This document shows positions 35,818-43,910 of a stretch of 64,000 nt of DNA, piece by piece; the stretch's first letter is position 1, and every line of letters starts with the position of its first letter. Source of the stretch: DATJLY01 sp035518375 (GTDB taxonomy: Bacteria; Pseudomonadota; Alphaproteobacteria; ATCC43930; CGMCC-115725); NCBI GenBank assembly GCA_035518375.1, contig DATIXQ010000123.1, positions 19,206 through 83,205 of the forward strand. The letters are read 5' to 3'. The notes beneath the pieces were generated by a model that saw only the letters and a program-made list of their open reading frames with translations, did not search any database and had not been told where the DNA came from. The position numbers were made by a program, and so were the translations under genes.

Positions 35818-36078
35818 TCAGAGCGCCTTGATCCGCGCCGAAAGACGCGACAGCTTGCGCGCGACGGTGTTGCGATGAGCAACGCCTTTGCTGACGCCGC
35901 GCTGCATCTCGGGCGCAGCCTCGGCGAATGCGGCGCGCGCCGCTTCCTTGTTGCCGCTCGCGATCGCGACTTCGACTTTCTTGACGAAGGTCTTGAGGCG
36001 GCTCGTGCGCGCGCGGTTGACCGCCTCCCGCTTCTCGCTTTGCCGGTGGCGCTTTTCCGCCGATGGATGCGTTGCCAT
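35818..36078 (-). CDS. rpsT: 30S ribosomal protein S20
   Basis: An 86-residue, highly basic helical protein binding 16S rRNA. The start MATHPSAEKRHRQSEKRE and the AARAAFAEAAPEMQRGVSKG and RKLSRLSARI segments are diagnostic. There is no Shine-Dalgarno; the -10 box of a strong promoter ends 7 nt before the ATG, suggesting a leaderless transcript. Located between dnaA and the crotonase gene, as in many alphaproteobacteria. Confidence 0.97.
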   Translation of the reverse strand: MATHPSAEKRHRQSEKREAVNRARTSRLKTFVKKVEVAIASGNKEAARAAFAEAAPEMQRGVSKGVAHRNTVARKLSRLSARIKAL

Positions 36079-36085
36079 GCGTGCG

Positions 36086-36113
36086 CTTATAGCGAGCGTT
36101 AACTCGGAGTCAA
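36086..36113 (-). promoter_or_regulatory. rpsT: rpsT promoter, leaderless geometry
   Basis: The minus strand reads TTGACT (36108-36113), 16 nt, TATAAG (36086-36091), each 5 of 6 to consensus. Only 7 nt separate the -10 box from the rpsT ATG, which places the transcription start at the start codon. Confidence 0.75.
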
Positions 36114-36217
36114 GCGAGGGAAGCTCGTCGCTCTCCGCGATCGGCTCTCTTCTGTCGCCGTGGCGATAGATTCTTGCGCAACGAAGGGCCGGGAGCCGAT
36201 AGCGGACGGCTAAGCGG

Positions 36218-36990
<773 letters not shown>

Positions 36991-36994
<4 letters not shown>

Positions 36995-37353
36995 GGCCGG
37001 CGCTCCTGCTGCGGCGAAAGCGTGAAACCAACGGTGAGGTCGCCGTCGCGGCCGCGATACTCGATGCGCAGCGCCTCGCCCTCGCGCTGCCAGCGGTCCT
37101 CGCCGGCCGCGCGCCAGCCGAGCTGCGGCAAGGTGGCGGCGTAGAATTCGTGCACCTTGGCGCGGACGAGCGCGCCATGTGCCTGGGCCTCGACGATGCG
37201 GCCCTCGGGCTTGTCGAATACCACCGATGTACCAGCGACATCGGCCAGGCCGGGCATCAGCGGCACATCCTCGGTGCCGGCGACGAAGTCGCCGGCGTGT
37301 GCTTGCGCCGCCGCCAACGCCAGCGCGATGACGAACGTGGAAAGAAGCTTCAT
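36991..37353 (-). CDS. Small secreted protein of unknown function
   Basis: A 120-residue protein with a clear signal peptide (MKLLSTFVIALALAAAQAHA, cleavage before GDF). The mature part is about 100 residues with VAGTEDVPLMPGLADVAGTSVVF at its start and a beta-rich end (LRIEYRGRDGDLTVGFTL). ATG 37353 was chosen for the signal peptide; a longer frame upstream only translates an intergenic repeat. It is translationally coupled to the crotonase gene. Not recognised; similar small periplasmic proteins occur next to mutM/crotonase genes in this class. Confidence 0.75.
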
Positions 37354-37394
37354 CGATTTTAGTCTAGAGCTTTTCCGGCCGAGATCGAATCCCC

Positions 37395-37486
37395 GTCCGT
37401 CATGCCCGGCTTCCGTGCCGGGCATCCACGTGCTTTTTGCGCGAGGCAAATCGTGGATGGCCGGAACAAGTCCGGCCATGACGGAC
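37395..37486. repeat. Cloverleaf palindromic repeat (GTCCGTCATG...CATGACGGAC)
   Basis: A 92-bp element with outer arms GTCCGTCATG and CATGACGGAC, enclosing two hairpins (GCCCGG..CCGGGC and GGCCGGA..TCCGGCC) and a middle ATCCACG..CGTGGAT pairing, so it can fold as a cloverleaf. Read on the minus strand it gives the peptide MAGLVPAIHD, which is known as a spurious translation of dispersed repeats in alphaproteobacterial genomes. It lies between mutM and the small secreted-protein gene. Confidence 0.85.
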
Positions 37487-37509
37487 AATAGGGCCCGCTG
37501 CCAGCTTCC

Positions 37510-38343
37510 TCACCGCTGCCGCTTCGCGCAATAAAAGGTCGAGCGGCCGCCTTGGACGATGCGCTTGATCCCTTTGCCGCAGTCGCACTCGGGGCAGGGC
37601 TCGCCTTCCTTGCCGTAGACCGCGAACTGATGCTGGAAATAGCCAAGCTCGCCCGACGACTGCACATAGTCGCGAAGGCTCGATCCGCCGGCCGCGATCG
37701 CTGCCTCGAGCACGCGGCGGATGGCGTGCGCGAGGCGTTCGGCGCGTTCGCCCTGGACCGTGCCGGCGCGGCGCCGCGGCGAGAGGCCGGCATAATAGAG
37801 GCTCTCGCACACATATATATTGCCAAGCCCGGCGACGATGCGCTGGTCGAGCAGCGCCGCCTTGATCGGCGTGGCCTTGCCCGCAAGCGCAGCGGCCAGC
37901 GACACGCCGTTGAATTCATTGCCGAGTGGCTCGGGCCCGAGCCCGGCGAGGAGCTTGTGGCGCTTGAGCTCTTCCTCGCTATCGGCCCAGTCGAGGAGAC
38001 CGAAGCGGCGCGCGTCGTTGAAGCGCAGCACGGTGCCGTCATTGAAGGTGACGACGACGTGGTCATGGCGGCGATCCTCATCAGCACCGTTGCCGCCGAG
38101 CACCATGCGTCCCGACATGCCAAGATGCGCAAGCAGCACGCCGCCGCCTTCGATATGGAACAGGAGATATTTGGCACGCCGCGCGACGCGCAGCACGCGG
38201 CGCCCCTCGAGCCTGCCGGCGAGCCCGCGCGGCAGCGGAAAGCGCAGGTCGGCGCGGTTGAGCGTCAGCTTCTCGATGCGGCGCCCGGCGATGCGGCTGT
38301 TGAGCCCGCGCACCACGGTTTCGACTTCAGGAAGCTCGGGCAT
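37510..38343 (-). CDS. mutM: Formamidopyrimidine-DNA glycosylase (Fpg/MutM)
   Basis: A 277-residue bifunctional glycosylase/AP lyase removing 8-oxoguanine. The catalytic N-terminus PELPEVE (Pro2, Glu3) and Lys58 (RRAKYLLF) are intact, as is the helix-two-turns-helix region. The C-terminal zinc finger is odd: CPECDCGKGIKRIVQ is followed by RSTFYCAKRQR, where the family has CxxC at the end. The fourth cysteine is replaced by Arg, while an extra Cys sits between the first two ligands. It is divergent from ubiE. Confidence 0.95.
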   Translation of the reverse strand: MPELPEVETVVRGLNSRIAGRRIEKLTLNRADLRFPLPRGLAGRLEGRRVLRVARRAKYLLFHIEGGGVLLAHLGMSGRMVLGGNGADEDRRHDHVVVTFNDGTVLRFNDARRFGLLDWADSEEELKRHKLLAGLGPEPLGNEFNGVSLAAALAGKATPIKAALLDQRIVAGLGNIYVCESLYYAGLSPRRRAGTVQGERAERLAHAIRRVLEAAIAAGGSSLRDYVQSSGELGYFQHQFAVYGKEGEPCPECDCGKGIKRIVQGGRSTFYCAKRQR

Positions 38344-38367
38344 GGGGCGAGAAGGTCGGGGCCTGTC

Positions 38368-38396
38368 TTGGCGCTCTCGGGATCGTCCTCTATGTT
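38368..38396 (+). promoter_or_regulatory. ubiE: ubiE promoter, leaderless geometry
   Basis: TTGGCG (38368-38373), 17 nt, TATGTT (38391-38396), then only 6 nt to the ubiE ATG, with no Shine-Dalgarno. Transcription should begin at or within one base of the start codon. Confidence 0.6.
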
Positions 38397-38402
38397 GCAG
38401 TC

Positions 38403-39158
38403 ATGAGCGGCAGCGACACAAGCGGCACGGTCGATTTCGGCTATCGCCGCGTCGCCGAGACAGAAAAGCCGCAACTCGTGCGCCGCGTCTTCCAGTCGGT
38501 GTCAGGACGCTACGACCTGATGAACGACCTGATGAGCGGCGGGATTCACCGGCTCTGGAAATCGGCGCTCATCGCGAAGCTCGCGCCACGGCCGGGACAG
38601 GTGCTCGCCGATCTCGCCGGCGGCACGGGCGACATTGCGCTGCGCTTCATCGCCGCGGCGCCCGGGAGCCGCGCCGTCGTGTGCGATCTCTCGCCCGCCA
38701 TGGTCGAGGCCGGGCGCGACCGCGCCATCGATCGCGGCGTGCTTGACGAGATCTCGTGGCTCGTCGGCGATGCCGAGGCGCTGCCGCTCGCAAGCATGAG
38801 CGCCGATGCCTGCACGATGGCCTTCGGACTGCGCAACGTCACGCACATCGAGCGCGCGCTCGCCGAGGCGCGGCGCGTCTTAAAGCCGGGCGGCCGCTTC
38901 CTCTGTCTCGAATTCAGCCGTGTCGTGCTGCCACTGTTGCATCAAGCCTACGATCTCTATTCCTTCGCGGTGCTGCCGCTCATGGGCCAGATCGTGACGG
39001 GCGACCGCGCGGCATATCAATATCTGGTCGAAAGCATCCGCCGCTTCCCGCCCCAGGACGAGCTTGCCGAACTCATGCGCGCGGCCGGGTTCGAGCAGGT
39101 GGCGTTCCGCAATCTCTCCGGCGGTATCGCGGCGCTGCATTCCGGCTGGCGGCTGTGA
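38403..39158 (+). CDS. ubiE: Demethylmenaquinone/demethylubiquinone C-methyltransferase
   Basis: A 251-residue SAM-dependent methyltransferase for the C-methylation step of ubiquinone (and menaquinone) synthesis. The UbiE signature VFQSVSGRYDLMNDLMSGGIHR is followed by motif I VLADLAGGTGDIAL (67-80) and the second signature around FGLRNVTHIERALAEARRVLKPGG. It is followed by ubiB after a REP palindrome, the usual ubiE-ubiB pairing. Confidence 0.96.
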   Translation: MSGSDTSGTVDFGYRRVAETEKPQLVRRVFQSVSGRYDLMNDLMSGGIHRLWKSALIAKLAPRPGQVLADLAGGTGDIALRFIAAAPGSRAVVCDLSPAMVEAGRDRAIDRGVLDEISWLVGDAEALPLASMSADACTMAFGLRNVTHIERALAEARRVLKPGGRFLCLEFSRVVLPLLHQAYDLYSFAVLPLMGQIVTGDRAAYQYLVESIRRFPPQDELAELMRAAGFEQVAFRNLSGGIAALHSGWRL

Positions 39159-39181
39159 CAGCTCTAGCCCCTTCACCCCAA

Positions 39182-39217
39182 CCCTCTCCCCTCCGGGGAG
39201 AGGGCAGGGTGAGGGGG
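39182..39217. repeat. REP-like palindrome (CCCTCTCCCC type) between ubiE and ubiB
   Basis: Palindrome CCCTCTCC..GGAGAGGG (39182-39204) followed by CAGGGTGAGGGGG, the same unit as at 2406 and 20881. It sits inside a probable operon, so it may influence read-through or mRNA stability between ubiE and ubiB. Confidence 0.75.
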
Positions 39218-39246
39218 CGCGCGCGTCGCTTCTAAGATCAGTCCAC

Positions 39247-40812
39247 ATGCTCCGCTTCCTGCGCGGCCTTCGGAATATCGTTCGGCTCGTCGAGATCGTG
39301 CTGACGCTCGCGCGCTACGACGCGCTCTTCCCGCTGGAAGGGGTGACGGGCATAGCCGGCGCGGTCAGCGCGGCGCGGCTTCTGCGCCTGCTGCGCCGGC
39401 GCGACGCGGCGATCGCGAAGCTCCGCCCCGGCCAGCGTCTTGCCGAGGCTCTCACGGCCTTGGGTCCGAGCTTCATCAAGCTCGGCCAGGCGCTCTCGAT
39501 CCGCGCCGACCTCATCGGCGACGAGGTGGCGGCGGACCTGGCGCTGCTCCAGGATCGGCTGCCGCCTTTCCCTGGCGCCGAGGCGCGCGCCACGATCGAG
39601 CGCGAGCTGGGCCAGCCGATCGCCACCCTCTTCCGCAGCTTCGGCGAGGATGCGATCGCCGCCGCTTCGATCGCGCAAGTTCATTTCGCCGAGACGGCGG
39701 AGGGCGAGCCGGTGGCGGTGAAGGTGCTGCGCCCGGGCATCGAGACCGCGTTCGAGCGCGACATCGCGCTCTTCTTCTGGATCGCCGGCGTGATCGAGCG
39801 GTTCGAGCCGCGCGTGCGCCGCCTGAAGCCGCGCGAAGTGGTCATGACCTTGGCGCAGTCGGTGCGGCTCGAGATGGATCTGCGCTTCGAGGCGGCCGGC
39901 GCCTCGGAGCTTGGCGAGAATTTCAAGGATGATCCGACCTTCCGCGTGCCGCCGGTCGATTGGCGCCGCACCTCGCGCCAAGTCCTGACCTCGGGCCGCG
40001 TCGGCGGCATCCGCATCGACGACCGCGCCGCACTTCTCGCCGCCGGGCACGATCTCCGCGCCATCATGGAAAAGGCGGCGCGCGCCTTCTTCAACCAGGT
40101 CTTCCGCGACGGCTTCTTTCACGCCGACCTTCATCCCGGCAACCTGTTCATCGACCCGGACGGCGCCATCGTCGCGGTCGATTTCGGTATCATGGGCCGG
40201 CTCGACCGCAAGACGCGCGACTACCTTGCCGACATGCTTCTCGCTTTCCTCACCGGCGACTACATGCGCGTGGCCGATGTGCATTTCGAGGCGGGCTATG
40301 TGCCTTCGCACCATTCGCGCGCTGCCTTCGCGCAGGCCTGCCGTGCCATCGGCGAGCCGATCCTCGGCCGGCCGATGCACGAGATTTCCCTCGGCCGGCT
40401 GTTGGCGCAGCTCTTCCAGGTCACCGAGGCGTTCGACATGGAGACGCAGCCGCAGCTCCTGCTGCTGCAGAAGACCATGGTCGTGGCCGAAGGCGTTGGG
40501 CGGATGCTCGACCCGACCGTCAACATGTGGACCCTGGCGCGGCCGCTGATCGAAGATTGGATGCGCGAGAACCGCGGTCCCGAGGCGCGCATCGCCGCCG
40601 CGCTGCGCGACACATTCGAGGCGCTGGAGCGGTTGCCGGGGCTGTTGCGGAATCTGGAGCACGCGGCCGGGCTTATCGGTGGCGGCGACGGATTGCCGCT
40701 TCATCCCAGCTCGCTTGCCCAGATCGCCCGGCGCGGCGCGATCGAGCTTCTGGGCGTGCCGCTCTGGATCATCGCGCTCGCGCTCGCCGCGATCGCCTTC
40801 CGCGTCTGGTGA
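39247..40812 (+). CDS. ubiB: UbiB, ABC1/ADCK-family atypical kinase for ubiquinone synthesis
   Basis: A 521-residue membrane-anchored protein kinase-like ATPase needed for ubiquinone biosynthesis. The ADCK hallmarks are present: KxGQ motif SFIKLGQALSIRADL (Lys78-Gln81), the alanine-rich loop AAASIAQVHFA, the VAIK-type lysine Lys159 (PVAVKVLRP), HADLHPGN (from about 293) and VDFGIMG (from about 310). The C-terminus is a membrane segment (LWIIALALAAIAF). ATG 39247 was chosen because the longer frame runs into ubiE and the repeat. Confidence 0.96.
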   Translation: MLRFLRGLRNIVRLVEIVLTLARYDALFPLEGVTGIAGAVSAARLLRLLRRRDAAIAKLRPGQRLAEALTALGPSFIKLGQALSIRADLIGDEVAADLALLQDRLPPFPGAEARATIERELGQPIATLFRSFGEDAIAAASIAQVHFAETAEGEPVAVKVLRPGIETAFERDIALFFWIAGVIERFEPRVRRLKPREVVMTLAQSVRLEMDLRFEAAGASELGENFKDDPTFRVPPVDWRRTSRQVLTSGRVGGIRIDDRAALLAAGHDLRAIMEKAARAFFNQVFRDGFFHADLHPGNLFIDPDGAIVAVDFGIMGRLDRKTRDYLADMLLAFLTGDYMRVADVHFEAGYVPSHHSRAAFAQACRAIGEPILGRPMHEISLGRLLAQLFQVTEAFDMETQPQLLLLQKTMVVAEGVGRMLDPTVNMWTLARPLIEDWMRENRGPEARIAAALRDTFEALERLPGLLRNLEHAAGLIGGGDGLPLHPSSLAQIARRGAIELLGVPLWIIALALAAIAFRVW

Positions 40813-40846
40813 CGGGTTACCGCCGCACTATATGTATAGGCAGGCT

Positions 40847-40912
40847 GTCGTCGCGAGGCGCCGAACGCGGCAAAGCGATCCGGGGGATCGCTTCGCTTGC
40901 TCGCGATGACGG
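40847..40912. repeat. Intergenic palindromic repeat, relative of the 10041 element
   Basis: A 66-bp imperfect palindrome GTCGTCGCGAG...CTCGCGATGACGG around an inner stem AAGCGATCC..GGATCGCTT. It follows ubiB and could act as its terminator. Same general family as 10041-10120 but diverged. Confidence 0.7.
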
Positions 40913-40930
40913 CCGCTGAGGGTGGAATTA

Positions 40931-41703
40931 CCGAACGAACCCAATTGGCGAAGGACGTGATTCTACCGAACGAAGCCAATTCGCAGCATCAGGACAAAAT
41001 TTCCGAACGAAGCCAATTTGCGGGCAGTGAAGCAAGATTTACCGAACGGACAGGAACATTACCTTGGCGAACCCGCGCGCAGGGCTGGTCTTGAAAAGCG
41101 TACTAACCGGATGGTCGCTGGCCGCCGTCCTCCTGGCGACTGGAGCAATGGCCGACGCTCCGCCACCTCCGCCGAGCGACTGGGATGCATGGTCAGCAGA
41201 CAAGAATTTTGTCGCGCACGGCGATGTCGCGGCAAACAAGATCGTTGTCATGAGGATCGTGCGCGGTAAACGCGAGCCAATGTGGTCGATCTCGCCTTGG
41301 CAGAACACATTCCTGGGCCAAAGCGTGCTTCTATCCGGCGACGGGCAAAGTTTCGTGATCTTTGGCCATCCTTGGATTGGGAGCGGACTGGATCAGCCCA
41401 TCCTCCATTTTTATCACCTGGGCAAAATGGTCCGGCAGTGGACACTAGCGGACTTGTTTGCGACCACGACAGGCCTGCAGACTTCCATTTCGCACTTGCT
41501 TTGGTCGAAAACTGCTTCGCTCGAAAACGAAACCCTTAAGGTGACAACCAACGACGGGCGTGACCTTTCTTTCGATATGGTCACGGGTGACCTTCGGACG
41601 CCCAAGTGAGGGCGATTTTCCCGAACGAACCCAATTTCCGATGCCGGGGCGCAGCGGCGCCTTAGGTAGCTCCCGACATTAGAATTACCAAACGAAGCCA
41701 ATT
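40931..41703 (+). repeat. Direct-repeat array CCGAACGAAGCCAATT flanking a secreted-protein gene
   Basis: Five full copies and one partial copy of a 16-bp unit, all in the same orientation: 40931, 40966, 41003, a 9-bp fragment at 41042, then 41621 and 41688. The consensus is (T)(A/T)CCGAACGAA(G/C)CCAATT. The upstream copies are spaced 35, 37 and 39 nt. They surround the gene at 41064. There is no dyad symmetry of CRISPR type and the spacing between units is only about 20 nt. Their role is unknown. Confidence 0.85.
41064..41609 (+). CDS. Secreted protein of unknown function, lower GC
   Basis: A 181-residue exported protein, not recognised. Residues 1-31 form a signal peptide (SVLTGWSLAAVLLATGAMA, cleavage before DAPP). 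A short proline run follows, then a soluble beta-rich domain with SDWDAWSADKNF, PMWSISPWQNTFLG, VLLSGDGQSFVIFGHP and, at the end, LKVTTNDGRDLSFDMVTG. The start is uncertain: TTG 41064 has AGGA 8 nt upstream; TTG 41091 is an alternative. GC is below that of neighbours and the gene is bracketed by 16-bp direct repeats, which suggests a later insertion between ubiB and coaBC. Confidence 0.7.
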   Translation: MANPRAGLVLKSVLTGWSLAAVLLATGAMADAPPPPPSDWDAWSADKNFVAHGDVAANKIVVMRIVRGKREPMWSISPWQNTFLGQSVLLSGDGQSFVIFGHPWIGSGLDQPILHFYHLGKMVRQWTLADLFATTTGLQTSISHLLWSKTASLENETLKVTTNDGRDLSFDMVTGDLRTPK

Positions 41704-41731
41704 TTTCGCTGGTCCTGGCCTGTTTCCAAGG

Positions 41732-41759
41732 TTGCACACTCAAGCTAGTGTTCTATAAT
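41732..41759 (+). promoter_or_regulatory. coaBC: Strong sigma-70 promoter of the coaBC operon
   Basis: TTGCAC (41732-41737), 16 nt, perfect TATAAT (41754-41759), 37 nt before the coaBC ATG at 41797. It begins 28 nt downstream of the last CCGAACGAAG-type repeat. Confidence 0.78.
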
Positions 41760-41796
41760 ATTTATTCTGCGTCCCGCAGTGGCAAAGAGGCCCGCA

Positions 41797-43002
41797 ATGC
41801 TCGAAGGCCGGCGCATCCTGCTGGTGATCTCGGGCGGCATCGCCGCCTATAAGGGGCTCGACCTCATCCGTCGCTTGCGGGAGCGGGGCGCCGCGGTCCG
41901 CGTCGTGATGACCGCCGCGGCCGAGCGCTTCGTCACGCCGCTTGCGGCCTCGGCCCTCTCGGGCGAGCGCGTCTATGACGACCTCTTCTCCCTCACCGAC
42001 GAGAGCGAGATGGGCCATCTGAAGCTTGCCCAGGATGCCGATCTTGTCGTGGTCGCGCCCGCGACCGCCGACCTCCTCGCCAAGATGGCAACGGGGCTCG
42101 CCGACGACCTCGCTTCGACCGCGCTTCTCGCGACGACGCGTCCGATCCTCGTGGCACCCGCCATGAACACTCGTATGTGGGAGAACCCGGCAACGCGCGA
42201 GAACCTCGCGCGGCTCGAGGCGCGCGGGGTCCGCCGCGTCGGCCCGGCCAGCGGCCCACTCGCCGAGGGCGAGGTCGGCCCCGGCCGCATGGCCGAACCC
42301 ACGGATATCGCGGCCGCGGCGGAAGAGATATTGCGTGCCTCGGCGATCCTCGGCGGCCGCCGTGCCCTCGTCACCAGCGGCCCGACACACGAGCCGATCG
42401 ACCCGGTGCGCTACATCGCCAACCGCTCGTCCGGGAAGCAGGGTCATGCCATCGCCGCGGCACTCGCGCGCCACGGCGCGGCGACCGTGCTCGTCTCCGG
42501 CCCCACGGCCGAGGCCGATCCGCCCGGCGTGCGCGTCGTCCATGTCACGACCGCGCGCGACATGCTGGCCGCGTGCGAGGCGGCGCTTCCGGCCGACGTC
42601 GCGGTCTGCGCCGCCGCGGTCGCCGACTGGCGCGCCGAGGAAGCCGCTCAGAAAATAAAGAAGAAGGGCGCGCCGCCGGCGCTGAAGCTGGTCGAGAATC
42701 CGGACATCCTGGCGCGCCTGTCGGCGGCCGGGAACGCGCGCCCGCGCCTTGTCGTGGGTTTCGCCGCCGAGACCGAGAACCTCGTCGCCAACGCGCGCGA
42801 GAAGCGGGCGAAGAAAGGTTGCGACTGGATCCTCGCCAACGACGTCTCCGCCGCGGGCGGCGTCTTCGGCGCCGATGCCAACACGATCCACCTCGTCTCG
42901 GCCGACGGCGTCGAGGATTGGCCGCCGCTTTCGAAACGCGACGTGGGCGAGCGCCTGGCTCAGCGCATCGCCCGGTTCTTCGCGCGGAGCGCGGCCGAAT
43001 GA
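41797..43002 (+). CDS. coaBC: Bifunctional PPC decarboxylase/PPC synthetase (CoaBC, Dfp)
   Basis: A 401-residue coenzyme A biosynthesis enzyme. The N-terminal flavoprotein (CoaC, 1-180) has LLVISGGIAAYK, the active-site His74 (MGHLKLAQ) and PAMNTRMW (121-128). The substrate-clamp loop reads SGPLAEGEVGPGRM: Glu157 stands where E. coli Dfp has catalytic Cys158. The C-terminal synthetase (CoaB) has LVTSGPTHEPIDPVRYI, NRSSGKQGHAIA and QKIKKKG. ATG 41797 was chosen over GTG 41779 because AGAGG lies 6-7 nt upstream. It overlaps dut by 4 nt. Confidence 0.95.
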   Translation: MLEGRRILLVISGGIAAYKGLDLIRRLRERGAAVRVVMTAAAERFVTPLAASALSGERVYDDLFSLTDESEMGHLKLAQDADLVVVAPATADLLAKMATGLADDLASTALLATTRPILVAPAMNTRMWENPATRENLARLEARGVRRVGPASGPLAEGEVGPGRMAEPTDIAAAAEEILRASAILGGRRALVTSGPTHEPIDPVRYIANRSSGKQGHAIAAALARHGAATVLVSGPTAEADPPGVRVVHVTTARDMLAACEAALPADVAVCAAAVADWRAEEAAQKIKKKGAPPALKLVENPDILARLSAAGNARPRLVVGFAAETENLVANAREKRAKKGCDWILANDVSAAGGVFGADANTIHLVSADGVEDWPPLSKRDVGERLAQRIARFFARSAAE

Positions 43003-43445
43003 GCGCGCTACCCGTCTCGATCCAGGTACTGCCGCACGGCGCCGGGATCGGCCTTCCCGTCTACAAGACCGAGGGCAGCGCCGGCGCCGATCTCGCGGCC
43101 GCGGTCGCGACGCCGCTCGTGCTTCAGCCGGGCGGCCATGCGCTCGTTCCGACCGGCGTGGCGGTGGCATTGCCCGACGGGTTCGAGGCGCAAGTGCGGC
43201 CGCGCTCGGGCTTGGCACTCGCGCACGGCGTCACCGTGCTGAACAGCCCCGGCACCATCGACAGCGACTATCGCGGCGAGATCGGCGTCATTCTGGTCAA
43301 TCTCGGCACGGCCCCGGTCACGATCGCCCGCGGCGACCGCATCGCGCAGCTCGTCGTGGCGCCGGTACGGCGGGCGGAGTGGCGCGAAGTCGCGATCCTC
43401 CCGCCTTCCGCGCGCGCGGCGCGCGGCTTCGGGTCGACCGGCTGA
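42999..43445 (+). CDS. dut: Deoxyuridine triphosphatase (dUTPase)
   Basis: A 148-residue trimeric dUTPase hydrolysing dUTP to dUMP and pyrophosphate. All five motifs are visible: AGADLAA (28-34), RPRSGLAL (68-75), NSPGTIDSDYRGE with catalytic Asp88, RIAQLV, and the C-terminal ARGFGSTG arm. The ATG overlaps the coaBC stop (ATGA) and the stop overlaps the next ATG (TGATG), so the three genes form a tightly coupled operon. Confidence 0.96.
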   Translation: MSALPVSIQVLPHGAGIGLPVYKTEGSAGADLAAAVATPLVLQPGGHALVPTGVAVALPDGFEAQVRPRSGLALAHGVTVLNSPGTIDSDYRGEIGVILVNLGTAPVTIARGDRIAQLVVAPVRRAEWREVAILPPSARAARGFGSTG

Positions 43446-43900
43446 TGCTGCGGCTCTCGAAGAAGCTTCTGTTCGCGATCGAAGCGGTGCTCGACATCGC
43501 CTACAACGCCGGCGATCTGCCGGTGCAATCGGGCGAGATCACGCGCCGCCAGGGCATCCCGCGCCGCTATCTCGAGCAGGTGCTGCAGCAGCTCGTCCGC
43601 GCCGGCGTGCTGGCGGGCGTGCGCGGGCCGCGCGGCGGCTATCGCCTCGCGCGCGAGCGGCGCCGTATCACCCTGGGCGAGATAGTGCGCGTCGTGCAGG
43701 CGATCGAGGGCGGCGACAATCCGCTCGAAGCCGAGGCCGGAGCCGAGCTTGGCCGGCGCGTCGTGCGCCCCTTGTGGCTCGAGCTGCAGGAAGAGGTGAT
43801 GGGCCGGCTCGACGGCATTACTATCGACGAGCTGTGCACGCGCGCCCACCGCGTCGGCGTGGCGGCCGACTATGCAGCCCGGCTCGATTTCTCGATCTAG
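43445..43900 (+). CDS. Rrf2-family transcription regulator, probably of cysteine synthesis
   Basis: A 151-residue Rrf2 regulator. The winged-helix N-terminus is LRLSKKLLFAIEAVLDIAY, recognition part ITRRQGIPRRYLEQVLQQL and wing GVRGPRGGYRLARERR. The three clustered cysteines of the Fe-S members (IscR, NsrR) are absent; the only Cys is in DELCTRA. Its position immediately before cysK, whose ribosome site overlaps this stop codon, fits a CymR-type sensor of cysteine status working with cysteine synthase. Confidence 0.88.
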   Translation: MLRLSKKLLFAIEAVLDIAYNAGDLPVQSGEITRRQGIPRRYLEQVLQQLVRAGVLAGVRGPRGGYRLARERRRITLGEIVRVVQAIEGGDNPLEAEAGAELGRRVVRPLWLELQEEVMGRLDGITIDELCTRAHRVGVAADYAARLDFSI

Positions 43901-43910
43901 GAGTACCGCG

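Noticed and set aside
37354..37488. N-terminal extension MSVMAGLVPAIHD... of the small secreted protein
   Set aside because: It translates the cloverleaf repeat; the signal peptide begins at the internal ATG 37353.
40931..41050. Possible CRISPR array
   Set aside because: Repeats are only 16 bp, the intervals are about 20 bp and partly similar, a gene separates the two groups of copies, and no cas gene is present.
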